Shown: positions 53,068 to 62,590, numbered from the stretch's first letter. The stretch is 64,000 nt of DNA from Pseudomonas abieticivorans (GCF_023509015.1 NZ_CP094975.1:5511501-5575500); one strand, 5' to 3'. The notes: generated from the sequence alone by a model not told the origin. Made by a program: numbers and translations.

Positions 53068-54639
53068 TTATCGCTCGCCGGTAAGCGCGGGGTGGGTAGC
53101 GGGTTCTGGAATGAACGCCACGCTGCCCCCATCGTGCTGATGGAACAGGCGCGCGCCATTGTTTGGGCGGGTGGTAATGACTTGATGGTCGTCTGCCAAG
53201 TACCCCAGGGGCAGGTGGTCGGCATCGCGGTATTGCTCGATGATGATCGTGCGCGCCGGGTCCCATCGCTCGCCGCTGTGCTTTTGCAGCCAAGCCATGA
53301 AGCCGGCGCTGTCGCCGTCACGTGGGTAATCGAGCTCCTCGGGTACGTAGTAGAACGGCGTTTCACCGCTGGGCAGGTACATCGGCAGCCTGTTGTCGGC
53401 CTCAACCAGCACCAACCGCCATTGCCCCCAAGGTGCTTGCCGGCCAGCCTCGGCCTGCACTTGCCGGCTGAAGTGCATCACGCCGCCACCGCCGTTGCTC
53501 CAGGGGTAGAACACCCCGAGCACCAGCATCAACAGCGCGGCCATGGCGCCGAAACTGCTCACCCAGCCCGGGCCACTGACCTTGTCGGCGGCGCGGCGGG
53601 CGGCGATGTACCGGGTGATCCACCAGGCGCCCAGCAGTTGCGCGAATGGCACCAGGGGCAGCACGTAGTAACTGCGGCGGCTACCGCTGGCGGTGAAAAA
53701 CGCAAACAACAGGCCCAGGCCACTGATCAACCAACGGGTGTTGGCCTCGGTGTGCTTCCAGTGGCGCACGGCAACCCACAGGGCCAACACCCAAAAGGGT
53801 GCCCAAGGCAGGGTATAGACCGGCAGGTACAGCAGGTAGGTGTAAATCGGCCCGATGTTGTCGAAGGGCTGGAAGAAGCGCACCACGTTCTCGCGAAATA
53901 CCAAGGCCAGGCCGCTTTCGCCATAGGTGGGCGCGCCATACGCATGCGACAGCACGAACGGCAGCGCGTACACCGCCCCCGCCACCACGGCTGCCAGCGG
54001 CAGGCGCAGGTTCAGGTGCTGTTTCCAGCGGCCTTGGCTCAGCAGGTGTGGCAGCAGCAACAAGCCTGGCAGGATAAAGCCGATCAGGCCCTTGAACAGC
54101 GATGTCACCGCCAGTATCAGCAAGAACACCGTGTAGCGGCCCAGGCGCGTGTCGTCGGGGCCACGCCAGTACCACCACACGGCCGCGAGCACGCCGCACA
54201 CGGTGAGGATATCCGCCGTGGCTACCCGCGCCCAAAAGGCAAAGTAAAACGTGGTCGCCAGCATCCAGCCGGCGATAAGCCCGGTGCCTTTGCGAAACAA
54301 CTGTTCGCCTATCGAGTAAACCAACCACACGCTCAGCCACGCAGCGATCACCGAGGACAGGCGCAGCGACCAAGGCCCCAGCCCGCCCAATACCGTGGCA
54401 AAGGCGGTGATCAGCCAGTAGGAGGGTAGCGGTTTGTCGTAGTAGGGCAGCCCCTTGAGGTAGGGGTTCAAGTAGTCGCCGGTCTGCAGCATCTGCAGGG
54501 CGATGTTCGCCCAGCGGGTTTCCGGCCCCCACAGCTCGCGGCTGCCCAGGCCCAGCAACAGGATTAGCGCCGTCACGCTGAGTAACAGCAGCAGCGCGCC
54601 GCGCTCGCTTTTTAAAAATGCGCTCATGGAGGTCTTCAT
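53068..54639 (-). CDS. Membrane glycosyltransferase, ArnT/GT39-like
   Basis: 523 residues with about twelve helices and a short soluble C-terminal domain (from about 430). First periplasmic loop: LWGPETRWANIALQMLQTGDYLNPYLKGLPYYDKPLPSYW, closely following the ArnT catalytic loop, with Glu in GPETRW. It should transfer a sugar from a polyprenyl-phosphate to a periplasmic acceptor such as lipid A or a glycan. No arn operon surrounds it. It is divergent from another GT39-like gene at 54922, across a small MITE-like insertion. Confidence 0.82.
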   Translation of the reverse strand: MKTSMSAFLKSERGALLLLLSVTALILLLGLGSRELWGPETRWANIALQMLQTGDYLNPYLKGLPYYDKPLPSYWLITAFATVLGGLGPWSLRLSSVIAAWLSVWLVYSIGEQLFRKGTGLIAGWMLATTFYFAFWARVATADILTVCGVLAAVWWYWRGPDDTRLGRYTVFLLILAVTSLFKGLIGFILPGLLLLPHLLSQGRWKQHLNLRLPLAAVVAGAVYALPFVLSHAYGAPTYGESGLALVFRENVVRFFQPFDNIGPIYTYLLYLPVYTLPWAPFWVLALWVAVRHWKHTEANTRWLISGLGLLFAFFTASGSRRSYYVLPLVPFAQLLGAWWITRYIAARRAADKVSGPGWVSSFGAMAALLMLVLGVFYPWSNGGGGVMHFSRQVQAEAGRQAPWGQWRLVLVEADNRLPMYLPSGETPFYYVPEELDYPRDGDSAGFMAWLQKHSGERWDPARTIIIEQYRDADHLPLGYLADDHQVITTRPNNGARLFHQHDGGSVAFIPEPATHPALTGER

Positions 54640-54657
54640 CAGTCAGGTGGCGCCAGC

Positions 54658-54804
54658 CTAGGCTCTGTAAGAACTGCATCCCGGCTCGGTCATGCTGCGT
54701 TGAAAACAGGCTCGTGCGCGAGTCCGATCGCAATGCTCATTGACAGCTGGTCAAGTCGAGCGCTCCCCTGACCTTCGCTGGAATTCATTTCGTGCAGAGC
54801 CTAG
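54658..54804. mobile_element. MITE-like remnant with terminal inverted repeats and CTAG flanks
   Basis: The 139-bp stretch 54662-54800 begins GCTCTGTAAGAAC and ends, in reverse complement, GCTCTGCACGAAA, matching at most of the first 14 bases. It is flanked on both sides by CTAG (54658-54661 and 54801-54804), consistent with a 4-bp target duplication. It codes for nothing. It fills most of the gap between the two GT39 genes. Relation to a full-length IS is unknown. Confidence 0.55.
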
Positions 54805-54921
54805 GCAGGGTGATGTGACGCCTGTGTAAGGGAAATGAGAAAAAGTCGTCACACGAACGAATTATCGACATGTGTTGCGTTTTACTGTGCTGCAAACCTG
54901 CCCTCTGGACACTGCCCGCCC

Positions 54922-56334
54922 ATGACCTCGCGCCCCACGCTGACGCTGTTGATACTGCTGTGCCTGTTGTTTTTCGCAGCACTGGGCAATCATGAATTAC
55001 AAGGCTCCACCGAGCCTCGCGTAGCGGGCATCGCCATGGAAATGCACCTGCACGGCGACTGGGTCACGCCCAGGCTCAATGGCGAGCCTTTCCTGGAAAA
55101 ACCGCCGTTGAGCCTGTGGCTCGACGCAGGCTTCATGAAACTGTTCGGGCCCACCACTTGGGCGGTGCGCTTGGCGTCGGCGCTGGCCGGGCTGTTTTGC
55201 GTACTGGGCCTGTACGCCGTGCTGCGCAGCCTGGGCCGCCCAGTGTGGGTGGCCTGGGGCGCGGCGCTGCTGCTTGCGACCATGGGCAGCTTTTGGGGCA
55301 ACGTGCGTCAGGTGGGCGAGGACGCCTTGTTGTGCCTGGGCGTGACCCTGTCCCTGCTAGCGTACCTGCGCATCAGCCAGGGCGGGCAGGCGCGGTGGTG
55401 GGGCCTGTTTGCCGCCGGCATCGCCATTGCCACCTTGAGCAAGGGCGTGCTGGGCCTGGCCTTGCCGGGCGTGGTGATCTTTGCCTGGCTTGTGGCCGAC
55501 AGCCTGTTGCACAAGCGCTTGCGCCTGGGCGCTTGGCTCAAGCCTGCGGCCGCGACCTTGGTGGGTGTGCTGCCGTTGCTGGTGTGGCTGGGTTTTCTGT
55601 ACCGCGACGGCGGTGCCGGTGCATTGGCCGATGTGCTGTGGGCCAACAGCGTGGGGCGCTTCGATGGCTCGTTCGAAGCGGCAGGGCATTTCGAACCGTT
55701 TTATTACTACCTGGCCAAATTGCCGGAAGCCTTCCTGCCCTGGAACCTGTTGGTGTACCTGGGCCTATGGCATTTTCGCAAGCAGTGGCGCGCCAACCCC
55801 TACCTGTTGTTTTTCAGCCTGTGGCTGCTGGCGCAGTTCGCGTTGCTGACCTTGGCGTCGAGCAAACGGACCGTCTACCTGATGTCCCTGGCACCGGCGG
55901 CAGCGGTGATCGCCATGGAGTACCTGAGGCTGCTGCGAGAACGTTATGGCGATCGCTGGCCAAAAGCGCCGCGCGCGGCTCAAGGGGTGTTGGCGGTGGT
56001 GATCTGCAGCTACCTGGCGGTGGCAGTGTGGGTACTGCCACGCCAGGATGCGCAACAGTCCTTCCTGCCCCTGACCGAGCTGATCCGCTCGTTGGAGCAA
56101 GACGGTAAGCAGGTGGTGCTCTACACCCCCAGCGAGCGTCTGGCGGGAGCGGGTGTGTTCTACAGCCGCAGCCTGTTGCGGGCGCTGCAGACGGAGGATC
56201 AATTGAACGGTTATCTCCTGGCCAGCGCTGACCATGTCGCCGTCATGGAGCGCGACGACGATCCGCCAGCGCCGCTGGTGGTGCTGCACAAGGTGGTGGT
56301 GGGGGAGCGTGCTTATTATTTTGTGGTGCGGTGA
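54922..56334 (+). CDS. Membrane glycosyltransferase, GT39/PMT-like
   Basis: 470 residues from the ATG at 54922; the frame is open further upstream but into intergenic sequence. About eleven helices. First loop: STEPRVAGIAMEMHLHGDWVTPRLNGEPFLEKPPLSLWL, with Glu-Pro-Arg in the catalytic-loop position and GDW.TP..N as in ArnT. The family transfers sugars from undecaprenyl-phosphate carriers. Its short C-terminal domain differs from that of the gene at 53068, and the two are only distantly alike. Confidence 0.8.
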   Translation: MTSRPTLTLLILLCLLFFAALGNHELQGSTEPRVAGIAMEMHLHGDWVTPRLNGEPFLEKPPLSLWLDAGFMKLFGPTTWAVRLASALAGLFCVLGLYAVLRSLGRPVWVAWGAALLLATMGSFWGNVRQVGEDALLCLGVTLSLLAYLRISQGGQARWWGLFAAGIAIATLSKGVLGLALPGVVIFAWLVADSLLHKRLRLGAWLKPAAATLVGVLPLLVWLGFLYRDGGAGALADVLWANSVGRFDGSFEAAGHFEPFYYYLAKLPEAFLPWNLLVYLGLWHFRKQWRANPYLLFFSLWLLAQFALLTLASSKRTVYLMSLAPAAAVIAMEYLRLLRERYGDRWPKAPRAAQGVLAVVICSYLAVAVWVLPRQDAQQSFLPLTELIRSLEQDGKQVVLYTPSERLAGAGVFYSRSLLRALQTEDQLNGYLLASADHVAVMERDDDPPAPLVVLHKVVVGERAYYFVVR

Positions 56335-56393
56335 GGGTGGTGCTGGGTTTGGCTGTGGCTGTGATTGTGGCTGTGGATTGGGTAATGGCCACT

Positions 56394-56607
56394 ACCGGCC
56401 GCCCGCGCGGCCTATCGCAAGCAAGCTTGCTCCCACATTTATTGCACCGTACCGCATTCTGTTGGAGAGGCGTTGCCAGCTTTGGATGTATGGCAGGTCC
56501 ATTTGCAGCGCTTTTAAAATCATTCAACGCCTCTCCACCAGACTGCGGCACGTTGCAACCAATGTGGGAGCAAGCCTTGCTTGCGACAGGCCGCGCGGGC
56601 GGCCGGT
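56394..56607. repeat. Long imperfect inverted repeat, 82/83-bp arms
   Basis: Arm 56394-56475 and arm 56525-56607 are reverse complements with seven mismatches and one single-base gap; the loop is 49 bp. The outer 50 bases of each arm contain a second REP type (GGCCGCCCGCGCGGCC next to GCAAGC.AGCTTGCTCCCACA), and the inner 30 end GGAGAGGCGTTG. It is much larger than the ordinary REP doublets in this window. Confidence 0.9.
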
Positions 56608-56959
56608 TTCAGCATCACTTGAATCCCAAGCCAACCCGCGCGGGCCGCCACCGGCGACCGTCACCACAACACCCTCTCCAATTGTTGCGAATTGTATAAA
56701 TAACCGCAGCTTGCAGACCTTCGTTCATATTTAAATGTATGGCCCTTGATCAAAGCCATGAATGCAAAGAAATCGCGCTTTACAGCGCAGCGGTCTACAA
56801 GCCAACAATGGCGGGGTGTTCAGGCCTATTCCGGCTGCTGAAAGGCTCTGGAACAACGTTTCTAAGCACACTAATCAACCTGTTTTGTGTAGCATTTCCG
56901 TGACGAACAAAAAGGGTCGGCTATATTTGCCGCCAGACCCATAAAAAACGGAGAAGGGC

Positions 56960-57061
56960 ATGACGTCAGGATTCATCTCGCACCACCGTGCAAATCGCCG
57001 TGCCCTTGTTGAGGGCCGGTGGTCTCGCAACACGTGTCTTGGGCCGGTAGTTGGGCCATGA
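56960..57061 (+). CDS. Possible small ORF of 33 residues
   Basis: ATG at 56960 with GGAG six bases upstream opens a 33-codon frame (MTSGFISHHRANRRALVEGR onward) ending in TGA at 57059-57061. The same frame then stays open through 57205 into the DUF1302 gene. It may be a leader peptide, an eroded N-terminal extension, or chance. No family recognised. Confidence 0.25.
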   Translation: MTSGFISHHRANRRALVEGRWSRNTCLGPVVGP

Positions 57062-57205
57062 ACAGTTTCCCTGCGTACCCCACTGCGCGCTCAAGGTTTG
57101 AGCGTGGGGGCGGCGATCGGCTTCGCATTCGGGTTGCTGGGGGCGCCGGGGCAAATGAGGGCAAGTAGGGCAGTAGGGGTTGTTTCATCCATCAAGGAGC
57201 GCCAC

Positions 57206-58999
57206 ATGATAACAAGAATAAAGTTCGCCGATTTCTCTCCGAGGATTCTGGCGGTAGTGGTTGGATTTGGGGTTAGCGTCGAAGCACAGGCAGTCAACTT
57301 CAACATTGGCGAGATCGAGGGGCAGTTTGACTCCTCGCTGTCGGTGGGTGCCAGTTGGAGTACCCAGAGCCCGTCAGAGCGCTTGATCGGTTCGGCCAAC
57401 GGTGGGCACGGGTTTACCCAGACCAACGACGACGGCCACCTGAACTTCAAGAAGGGCGAAACCTTCTCGAAGATCTTCAAGGGCATTCACGACCTGGAAT
57501 TGAAGTACAACGACTTTGGCGTGTTCACCCGCGCCAAGTACTGGTACGACTTCGAACTGCAAGATGAAAGCCGCGAGTTCAAGGACATCAGCAACGACGG
57601 TCGCAAAGAGGCTGCCAAGTCCTCGGGCTTCGAACTGCTCGATGCCTTCGCCTACTACAACTACCAAATCGCCGAGAAGCCAGGCAGCGTGCGGGTCGGT
57701 AAACAGGTGGTGAGCTGGGGTGAAAGTACCTTCATCGGCAACAGCATCAACGCCATCAACCCGATCGACGTGTCGGCGTTCCGCCGCCCAGGTGCAGAGA
57801 TCAAGGAAGGCCTGATCCCAGTCAACATGCTGTACGTGAACCAGGGCCTGACCGACAAACTCTCGGTCGAAGGTTTCTACCAGTTGGAATGGGACCAGAC
57901 CGTCCTGGACAACTGCGGCACCTTCTTCTCGACCACCGACGTGGCCGCCGATGGTTGCCGCAACAACTACAACATCCTGGATGCCAACACCGTCAATGCG
58001 TTGCGCCAGCCGGGTACCCTGGCGGCACTCAACAGCCTGGGCGTGGCCGTCAGCCCCGAAGGCCTGGTGGTACCGCGCGGTTCCGACAAGGATGCCCGCG
58101 ACTCCGGCCAATGGGGCATGGCGTTCCACTGGCTGGGCGATGACACCGAGTACGGTGCCTATGCCATGAACTACCACAGCCGTACGCCGATCGTCAGCGT
58201 GCAGAACGCCAACGCGGCAGCCATCACCACCGCGTTGAGAACGCCTGCGCTGGCCCAGCCGATCCTGTTGGGCCGTGGCAGCTACTTCCTCGAATACCCC
58301 GAGGACATCCGCCTGTACGGTTTGAGCTTCTCCACTACCTTGCCTGAGGGCACCGCGTGGAGCGGCGAGATCAGCTACCGGCCGAACATGCCGCTGCAAA
58401 CCAACACCTCGGACCTGACCGGTCGCCTGGCCACCACGGTGGCGGGGGCTGCGGCCACCGGCGGCGCGGCTGCGGCACTGGCCCAGGCCAACGTGGTCAG
58501 CTCCGGCTACATCCGCAAGGAAGTGACCCAGGCGCAAACCACCTTCACGCACTTCTTTGACCAAGTGATGGGCGCCGAGCGTCTGACCCTGGTGGGTGAA
58601 GTCGGTGTGACCCGGGTGGGCGGCATCTCCAACAAGATCGGCCAGCGCATGGGCCGCGACGCGGTGTTCGGCCTGCCGGAATCGGCGGCTGCCGATGACG
58701 AATACGGCTCGGGTGGTTTCTACACCTCCACGTCCTGGGGCTACCGCGCCCGTGCTATCTGGGATTACGCCAACGCCTTCGCCGGCATCAACCTCAAGCC
58801 CAACCTTGCCTGGTCCCAGGACGTCAACGGTACCGGCCCCGTGTTCAACGAAGGGGTGAAGGCAGCCAGCATCGGCATCGATGCGGACTACCAGAACACC
58901 TACACCGCGAGCCTTAACTACACCAACTTCTTTGGCGGGGACTACAACGTCACCACCGATCGCGACTTCGTGGCCTTGAGCTTTGGCGTGAACTTCTAA
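57206..58999 (+). CDS. DUF1302 outer-membrane family protein
   Basis: 597 residues from the ATG at 57206 (AAGGAG six bases ahead). Signal peptide about 1-31 ending AQA, then VNFNIGEIEGQFDSSLSVGASW, the typical DUF1302 start. The rest alternates like a beta-barrel and ends in a Phe (SFGVNF), the usual outer-membrane signature. DUF1302 and DUF1329 genes are nearly always paired and are thought to act in lipid or hydrophobic compound export together with an RND-type protein; no such partner is present here. Its stop shares a base with an ATG of the next gene. Confidence 0.88.
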   Translation: MITRIKFADFSPRILAVVVGFGVSVEAQAVNFNIGEIEGQFDSSLSVGASWSTQSPSERLIGSANGGHGFTQTNDDGHLNFKKGETFSKIFKGIHDLELKYNDFGVFTRAKYWYDFELQDESREFKDISNDGRKEAAKSSGFELLDAFAYYNYQIAEKPGSVRVGKQVVSWGESTFIGNSINAINPIDVSAFRRPGAEIKEGLIPVNMLYVNQGLTDKLSVEGFYQLEWDQTVLDNCGTFFSTTDVAADGCRNNYNILDANTVNALRQPGTLAALNSLGVAVSPEGLVVPRGSDKDARDSGQWGMAFHWLGDDTEYGAYAMNYHSRTPIVSVQNANAAAITTALRTPALAQPILLGRGSYFLEYPEDIRLYGLSFSTTLPEGTAWSGEISYRPNMPLQTNTSDLTGRLATTVAGAAATGGAAAALAQANVVSSGYIRKEVTQAQTTFTHFFDQVMGAERLTLVGEVGVTRVGGISNKIGQRMGRDAVFGLPESAAADDEYGSGGFYTSTSWGYRARAIWDYANAFAGINLKPNLAWSQDVNGTGPVFNEGVKAASIGIDADYQNTYTASLNYTNFFGGDYNVTTDRDFVALSFGVNF

Positions 59000-59016
59000 T
59001 GGCAGGAGCACCTTTG

Positions 59017-60387
59017 ATGACTCGTAAGAATCTGATGCAATGTGGCGCCCTGGTCTTGAGCCTGTTGGCAGCCAACGTAATGGCGGCGGTCAGCGCCGAT
59101 CAAGTGGCCAAGCTGGGCACCTCGCTCACCCCGCTGGGTGGCGAAAAAGCCGGCAACGCCGATGGCAGCATCCCGGCCTGGGACGGTGGCTTGAAGACCA
59201 ACGCCGCACCGATCGACAGCAACGGCTTCATGGGCGACCCCTATGCCAGTGACAAGCCGCTGTTCACCATCACCGCCAAAAACCTCGACCAGTACAAGGC
59301 CAAGCTGTCCGAAGGCCAGATCGCTCTGTTCAAACGCTACCCCGACACCTACAGCATGCCGGTGTACGTGACCCGTCGCAGCGCCTCGGTGCCCGATGAC
59401 GTCGCTGCAGCCGCCAAGGTCAGTGCCGCCAAGACCACGCTGACGGCCGATGGCAACGGCCTGCAAAACTTCGATGACAGCCATGTCTATGCCTTCCCCG
59501 AGCCGCAAACTGGCCTTGAGGTAATCTGGAACCACATCACCCGCTACCGTGGCGGCAACGCCATCCGCCTGTACACCCAGGCCGTACCGCAAACCAACGG
59601 CAGTTTCGACGCCATCAAGCTTGAGGATGATGTCGGCTTCCCCTACAAGATGAGCAACTACGACCCTAAGGAGAGCGGCAACGTGTTGCTGTTCTTCAAG
59701 CAGGAAGTGACGGCGCCGGCGCGGCTGGCCGGTACCGTGCTGCTGGTGCATGAGTCGTTGAACCAGACTGCGCACCCGCGCGATGCATGGATCTACAACG
59801 CCGGCCAACGCCGGGTGCGCAAGGCCCCGCAAGTGGCCTTCGACGGCCCGGGTACTGCGTCCGACGGCATGCGCACCTCCGACAACTTCGACATGTTCAA
59901 CGGCTCGCCAGAGATGTATGACTGGAAGCTGATCGGCAAGAAGGAGCTGTACATCCCGTACAACAACTTCCGCATCGCGATGCCGTCGGTCAAGTACAAG
60001 GACATCATCCGCGCCGGCCATATCAACAACGACCTGGCTCGCTATGAACTGCACCGTGTGTGGGTGGTGGAAGCGTCGCTCAAGGGCGATAAGCGCAACA
60101 TCTACGCCAAGCGCCGGTTCTACGTCGATGAAGACACCTGGACCATCGCCATGTCGGACCTGTACGACGGTCGTGGCCAACTGTGGCGTGTCGGCCAGGC
60201 CCTGTTGGTGCCGTACTACCATCGCCAGGCCCCGTCCTATGCCTTTGAAGCGCTGTACGACCTGATCGCAGGCCGCTACATCGTCACCGGCATGAGCAAC
60301 GAAGAAAACAAATTCATCCAGTTCGACCAGAAGTTCAGCAATGCCGACTTTACCCCGAGCGCCCTGCGCGCCAAGGGTATCCGCTAA
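59017..60387 (+). CDS. DUF1329 family periplasmic protein
   Basis: 456 residues from the ATG at 59017, which has AGGAG at the right distance; an earlier ATG at 58999 overlaps the previous stop and is less likely. Signal peptide about 1-24 ending VMA. Body: AKLGTSLTPLGGEKAGNADGSIPAWDGGL is the DUF1329 hallmark, with LolA/LolB-like strands after it. Probably acts with the upstream DUF1302 barrel in moving lipids or other hydrophobic molecules across the periplasm (inference). Confidence 0.88.
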   Translation: MTRKNLMQCGALVLSLLAANVMAAVSADQVAKLGTSLTPLGGEKAGNADGSIPAWDGGLKTNAAPIDSNGFMGDPYASDKPLFTITAKNLDQYKAKLSEGQIALFKRYPDTYSMPVYVTRRSASVPDDVAAAAKVSAAKTTLTADGNGLQNFDDSHVYAFPEPQTGLEVIWNHITRYRGGNAIRLYTQAVPQTNGSFDAIKLEDDVGFPYKMSNYDPKESGNVLLFFKQEVTAPARLAGTVLLVHESLNQTAHPRDAWIYNAGQRRVRKAPQVAFDGPGTASDGMRTSDNFDMFNGSPEMYDWKLIGKKELYIPYNNFRIAMPSVKYKDIIRAGHINNDLARYELHRVWVVEASLKGDKRNIYAKRRFYVDEDTWTIAMSDLYDGRGQLWRVGQALLVPYYHRQAPSYAFEALYDLIAGRYIVTGMSNEENKFIQFDQKFSNADFTPSALRAKGIR

Positions 60388-60474
60388 GCCCCGCAGTACT
60401 CATCCTGACTAAGATGGGATGAACTATCGCCGGCCCGCAAGGGTCGGCAATAGATCACTGTCAGGAGCGCCCGC

Positions 60475-61158
60475 ATGAAGCCCTATATCGTCTGCCACAT
60501 GATGTCCTCCCTGGACGGCCACGCGCTTACCGATGGCTGGGACCGTACCTTCAAGAAAGCCGCTGGCGAACTCTACGAGCAACTGGCGCAGACCTTTCAA
60601 TTCGATGCCTGGATCTGTGGCCGCGTGACCATGCAGGAAATCGCCCACGACGAAGGCTACCCTGCCGGCCTTGCTACATCGCCGATCCCGCGCACCCACC
60701 ATTTCGCCCAGCGCGACGCCAAGCAGTACGCCATCGCTATCGACCCCCATGGCAAAGTCGGCTGGAAAACCAGCCAGGCGTTGGATTCGCACATCGTCGA
60801 GGTGCTGACTGAGGCGGTGAGTGATGACTACCTGGCTTACCTGCAGTCGATCGGCGTGTCGTACCTGTTTGCCGGCAAGACCGAGATTGACCTGCATCAG
60901 GTGGTCGAGATCCTGGCCAACGAACTGGGCACAAAACGCCTGATCGTGGAGGGTGGCCCTCACGTCAGCGGCTCGTTCGTCAATGCAGGGTTGGTGGATG
61001 AGGTGAGCGTGCTGGTGCTGCCGTTGATTGACGGGCGTGGCGAGCACCCGGCTTCGTTCGAGGTCAGCGAGAGGGCTTGGCGCCAGCCTGCCCACTTGAA
61101 GCTGGCCAGCGCCGAGGTGCAGGAGGGTGGGGCGGTGTGGTTGCGGTATCGTCTGTAA
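60475..61158 (+). CDS. RibD C-terminal/dihydrofolate reductase-like oxidoreductase
   Basis: 227 residues of the RibD_C (DHFR-like) fold. MMSSLDGHALTDGW at the start, AWICGRVTMQE near 45, and TKRLIVEGGPHVSGSFVNAGLVDEVSVLVLPLIDGRG (about 143-179) with the EGG nucleotide-binding loop. Probably an NADPH-dependent reductase; the pyrimidine deaminase half of RibD is absent. Substrate unknown. Ends in a strong terminator. Confidence 0.86.
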   Translation: MKPYIVCHMMSSLDGHALTDGWDRTFKKAAGELYEQLAQTFQFDAWICGRVTMQEIAHDEGYPAGLATSPIPRTHHFAQRDAKQYAIAIDPHGKVGWKTSQALDSHIVEVLTEAVSDDYLAYLQSIGVSYLFAGKTEIDLHQVVEILANELGTKRLIVEGGPHVSGSFVNAGLVDEVSVLVLPLIDGRGEHPASFEVSERAWRQPAHLKLASAEVQEGGAVWLRYRL

Positions 61159-61182
61159 ACGCTGCGCAGGGTCATGAAAAAA

Positions 61183-61205
61183 GCGACCCGAAGGTCGCTT
61201 TTTTT
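61183..61205. terminator. Rho-independent bidirectional terminator
   Basis: Stem GCGACC/GGTCGC with loop CGAA (61183-61198), followed by seven T and preceded by six A, so it serves both the reductase gene and the convergent gntP-like gene. Confidence 0.92.
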
Positions 61206-61222
61206 GTATCACGGCACCGCCA

Positions 61223-62575
61223 TCAAACCACGTACGACAGCCCCATGATGAAGATGATCGCAACCACCGAAAGGATGGTTTCCATCATCGACCAGGTCTT
61301 GAAGGTTTCGGCCACGGTCATGTTGAAATACTGCTTGACCAGCCAGAAACCGGCGTCGTTCACGTGGGACAGGATCAGGGAGCCGGCACCGGTGGCGAGC
61401 ACCAGCAGTTCGCGGTTGACGCCCGGGATCATGCCGACGACCGGTGCGACGATGCCGGCGCCGGTGATGGTCGCGACCGTGGCGGAACCGGTGGCAATGC
61501 GAATCACCGCCGCTACCAGCCACGCCAGCATGATCGGCGAGATCTGCGCGTGCACGGCCATCTGGCCGATCACGTTACCGACACCGGTGTCCACCAGCAT
61601 CTGCTTGAAGCCGCCACCGGCGCCCACGATCAGGATGATCGCGGCGGTCGGTGCCAGGCTCTGGTCCAGCAGTTTCATGATGTGCTGGCGGTCAAAGCCA
61701 CGGGCGCGGCCGAAGGTGTAGAAGGCCAGCAGCAAGGCGAACAGCAGGGCGCTGATCGGGTGGCCGATGAAGTCCATCCATTGGCGGATTATGTGGTCGG
61801 CGGGCAGCACCACGTCGGACAGGGTTTTGAGCAACATCAGGAACACCGGCAGCAGCACGGTGATCAGGGTCACGGTGAAGCTGGGCGGGTTCTCGATCAC
61901 CGCTTCCTTGGCGATCTGGTCCATCAGCTCCTTGGACGGGTTGCCCGGGATGCGCTTGGAAATGAAGTTGGCAAAAATCGGACCGGCAATCACGGCAGTC
62001 GGCAGGCCAACGATCAGCCCGTAGAAAATGGTTTTGCCGATGTCAGCACCAAATACCCCGATGGCCAGCAACGGGCCCGGATGCGGCGGCACCAGGCCGT
62101 GCACCACGGACAGGCCGGCCAGCAGCGGGATACCCACCTTGACCAGCGACACGCCGGAGCGCCGGGCCACGATGAACACCAGCGGTACCAGCAGCACGAA
62201 GCCGATTTCGAAGAACAGCGGGATGCCGACCAGGAAGGCCGAGAACATCATGGCCCAGTGCACCTTCTTCACGCCGAAGCTGCGGATCAGGGTTTGCGCG
62301 ATCTGGTCGGCACCGCCCGAATCGGCCATCAACTTGCCGAGCATGGTGCCCAAGGCGAGCACGATGCCGACAAAGCCCAGCACGCCGCCGAAGCCGTCCT
62401 GGAACGATTTCATCACCTTGACCACGCTCATGCCCGAGGTCAGGCCCAGGAAGCCCGAAGCCAGAATCAGCGCGACGAAGGGGTGAATCTTGAATTTGGT
62501 GATCAACAGCACGAGGCCGATGATGGTGACCAGTGCATCCAGCAGCAGGTAGGTGTCCATGGGTAGACCCAGCAT
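61223..62575 (-). CDS. gntP: GntP-family gluconate:H+ symporter
   Basis: 450 residues from the ATG at 62575 (GAGG upstream), the normal length of GntP/GntT. Twelve to fourteen helices; FKIHPFVALILASGFLGLTSGM and KSFQDGFGGVLGFVGIVLALGTMLGKLMADSGGAD near the N-terminus are the family hallmarks. It is encoded downstream of gluconokinase and shares the gluconate regulon. The leader contains AACAACAACGACAAC. Confidence 0.93.
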   Translation of the reverse strand: MLGLPMDTYLLLDALVTIIGLVLLITKFKIHPFVALILASGFLGLTSGMSVVKVMKSFQDGFGGVLGFVGIVLALGTMLGKLMADSGGADQIAQTLIRSFGVKKVHWAMMFSAFLVGIPLFFEIGFVLLVPLVFIVARRSGVSLVKVGIPLLAGLSVVHGLVPPHPGPLLAIGVFGADIGKTIFYGLIVGLPTAVIAGPIFANFISKRIPGNPSKELMDQIAKEAVIENPPSFTVTLITVLLPVFLMLLKTLSDVVLPADHIIRQWMDFIGHPISALLFALLLAFYTFGRARGFDRQHIMKLLDQSLAPTAAIILIVGAGGGFKQMLVDTGVGNVIGQMAVHAQISPIMLAWLVAAVIRIATGSATVATITGAGIVAPVVGMIPGVNRELLVLATGAGSLILSHVNDAGFWLVKQYFNMTVAETFKTWSMMETILSVVAIIFIMGLSYVV

Positions 62576-62590
62576 AAGGGGGTGCCTCGT

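Larger units (their letters stand above)
56335..57205. other. 870-bp gap: long palindrome and low-GC leader, no confident gene
   Basis: The gap between the GT39 and DUF1302 genes contains the long inverted repeat at 56394-56607, an AT-richer stretch from about 56690 to 56940 that may carry the promoter of the DUF1302 operon, a GGGTC...GACCC hairpin near 56915-56941, and one possible small ORF at 56960. I see no tRNA, sRNA family or larger gene. Confidence 0.6.
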
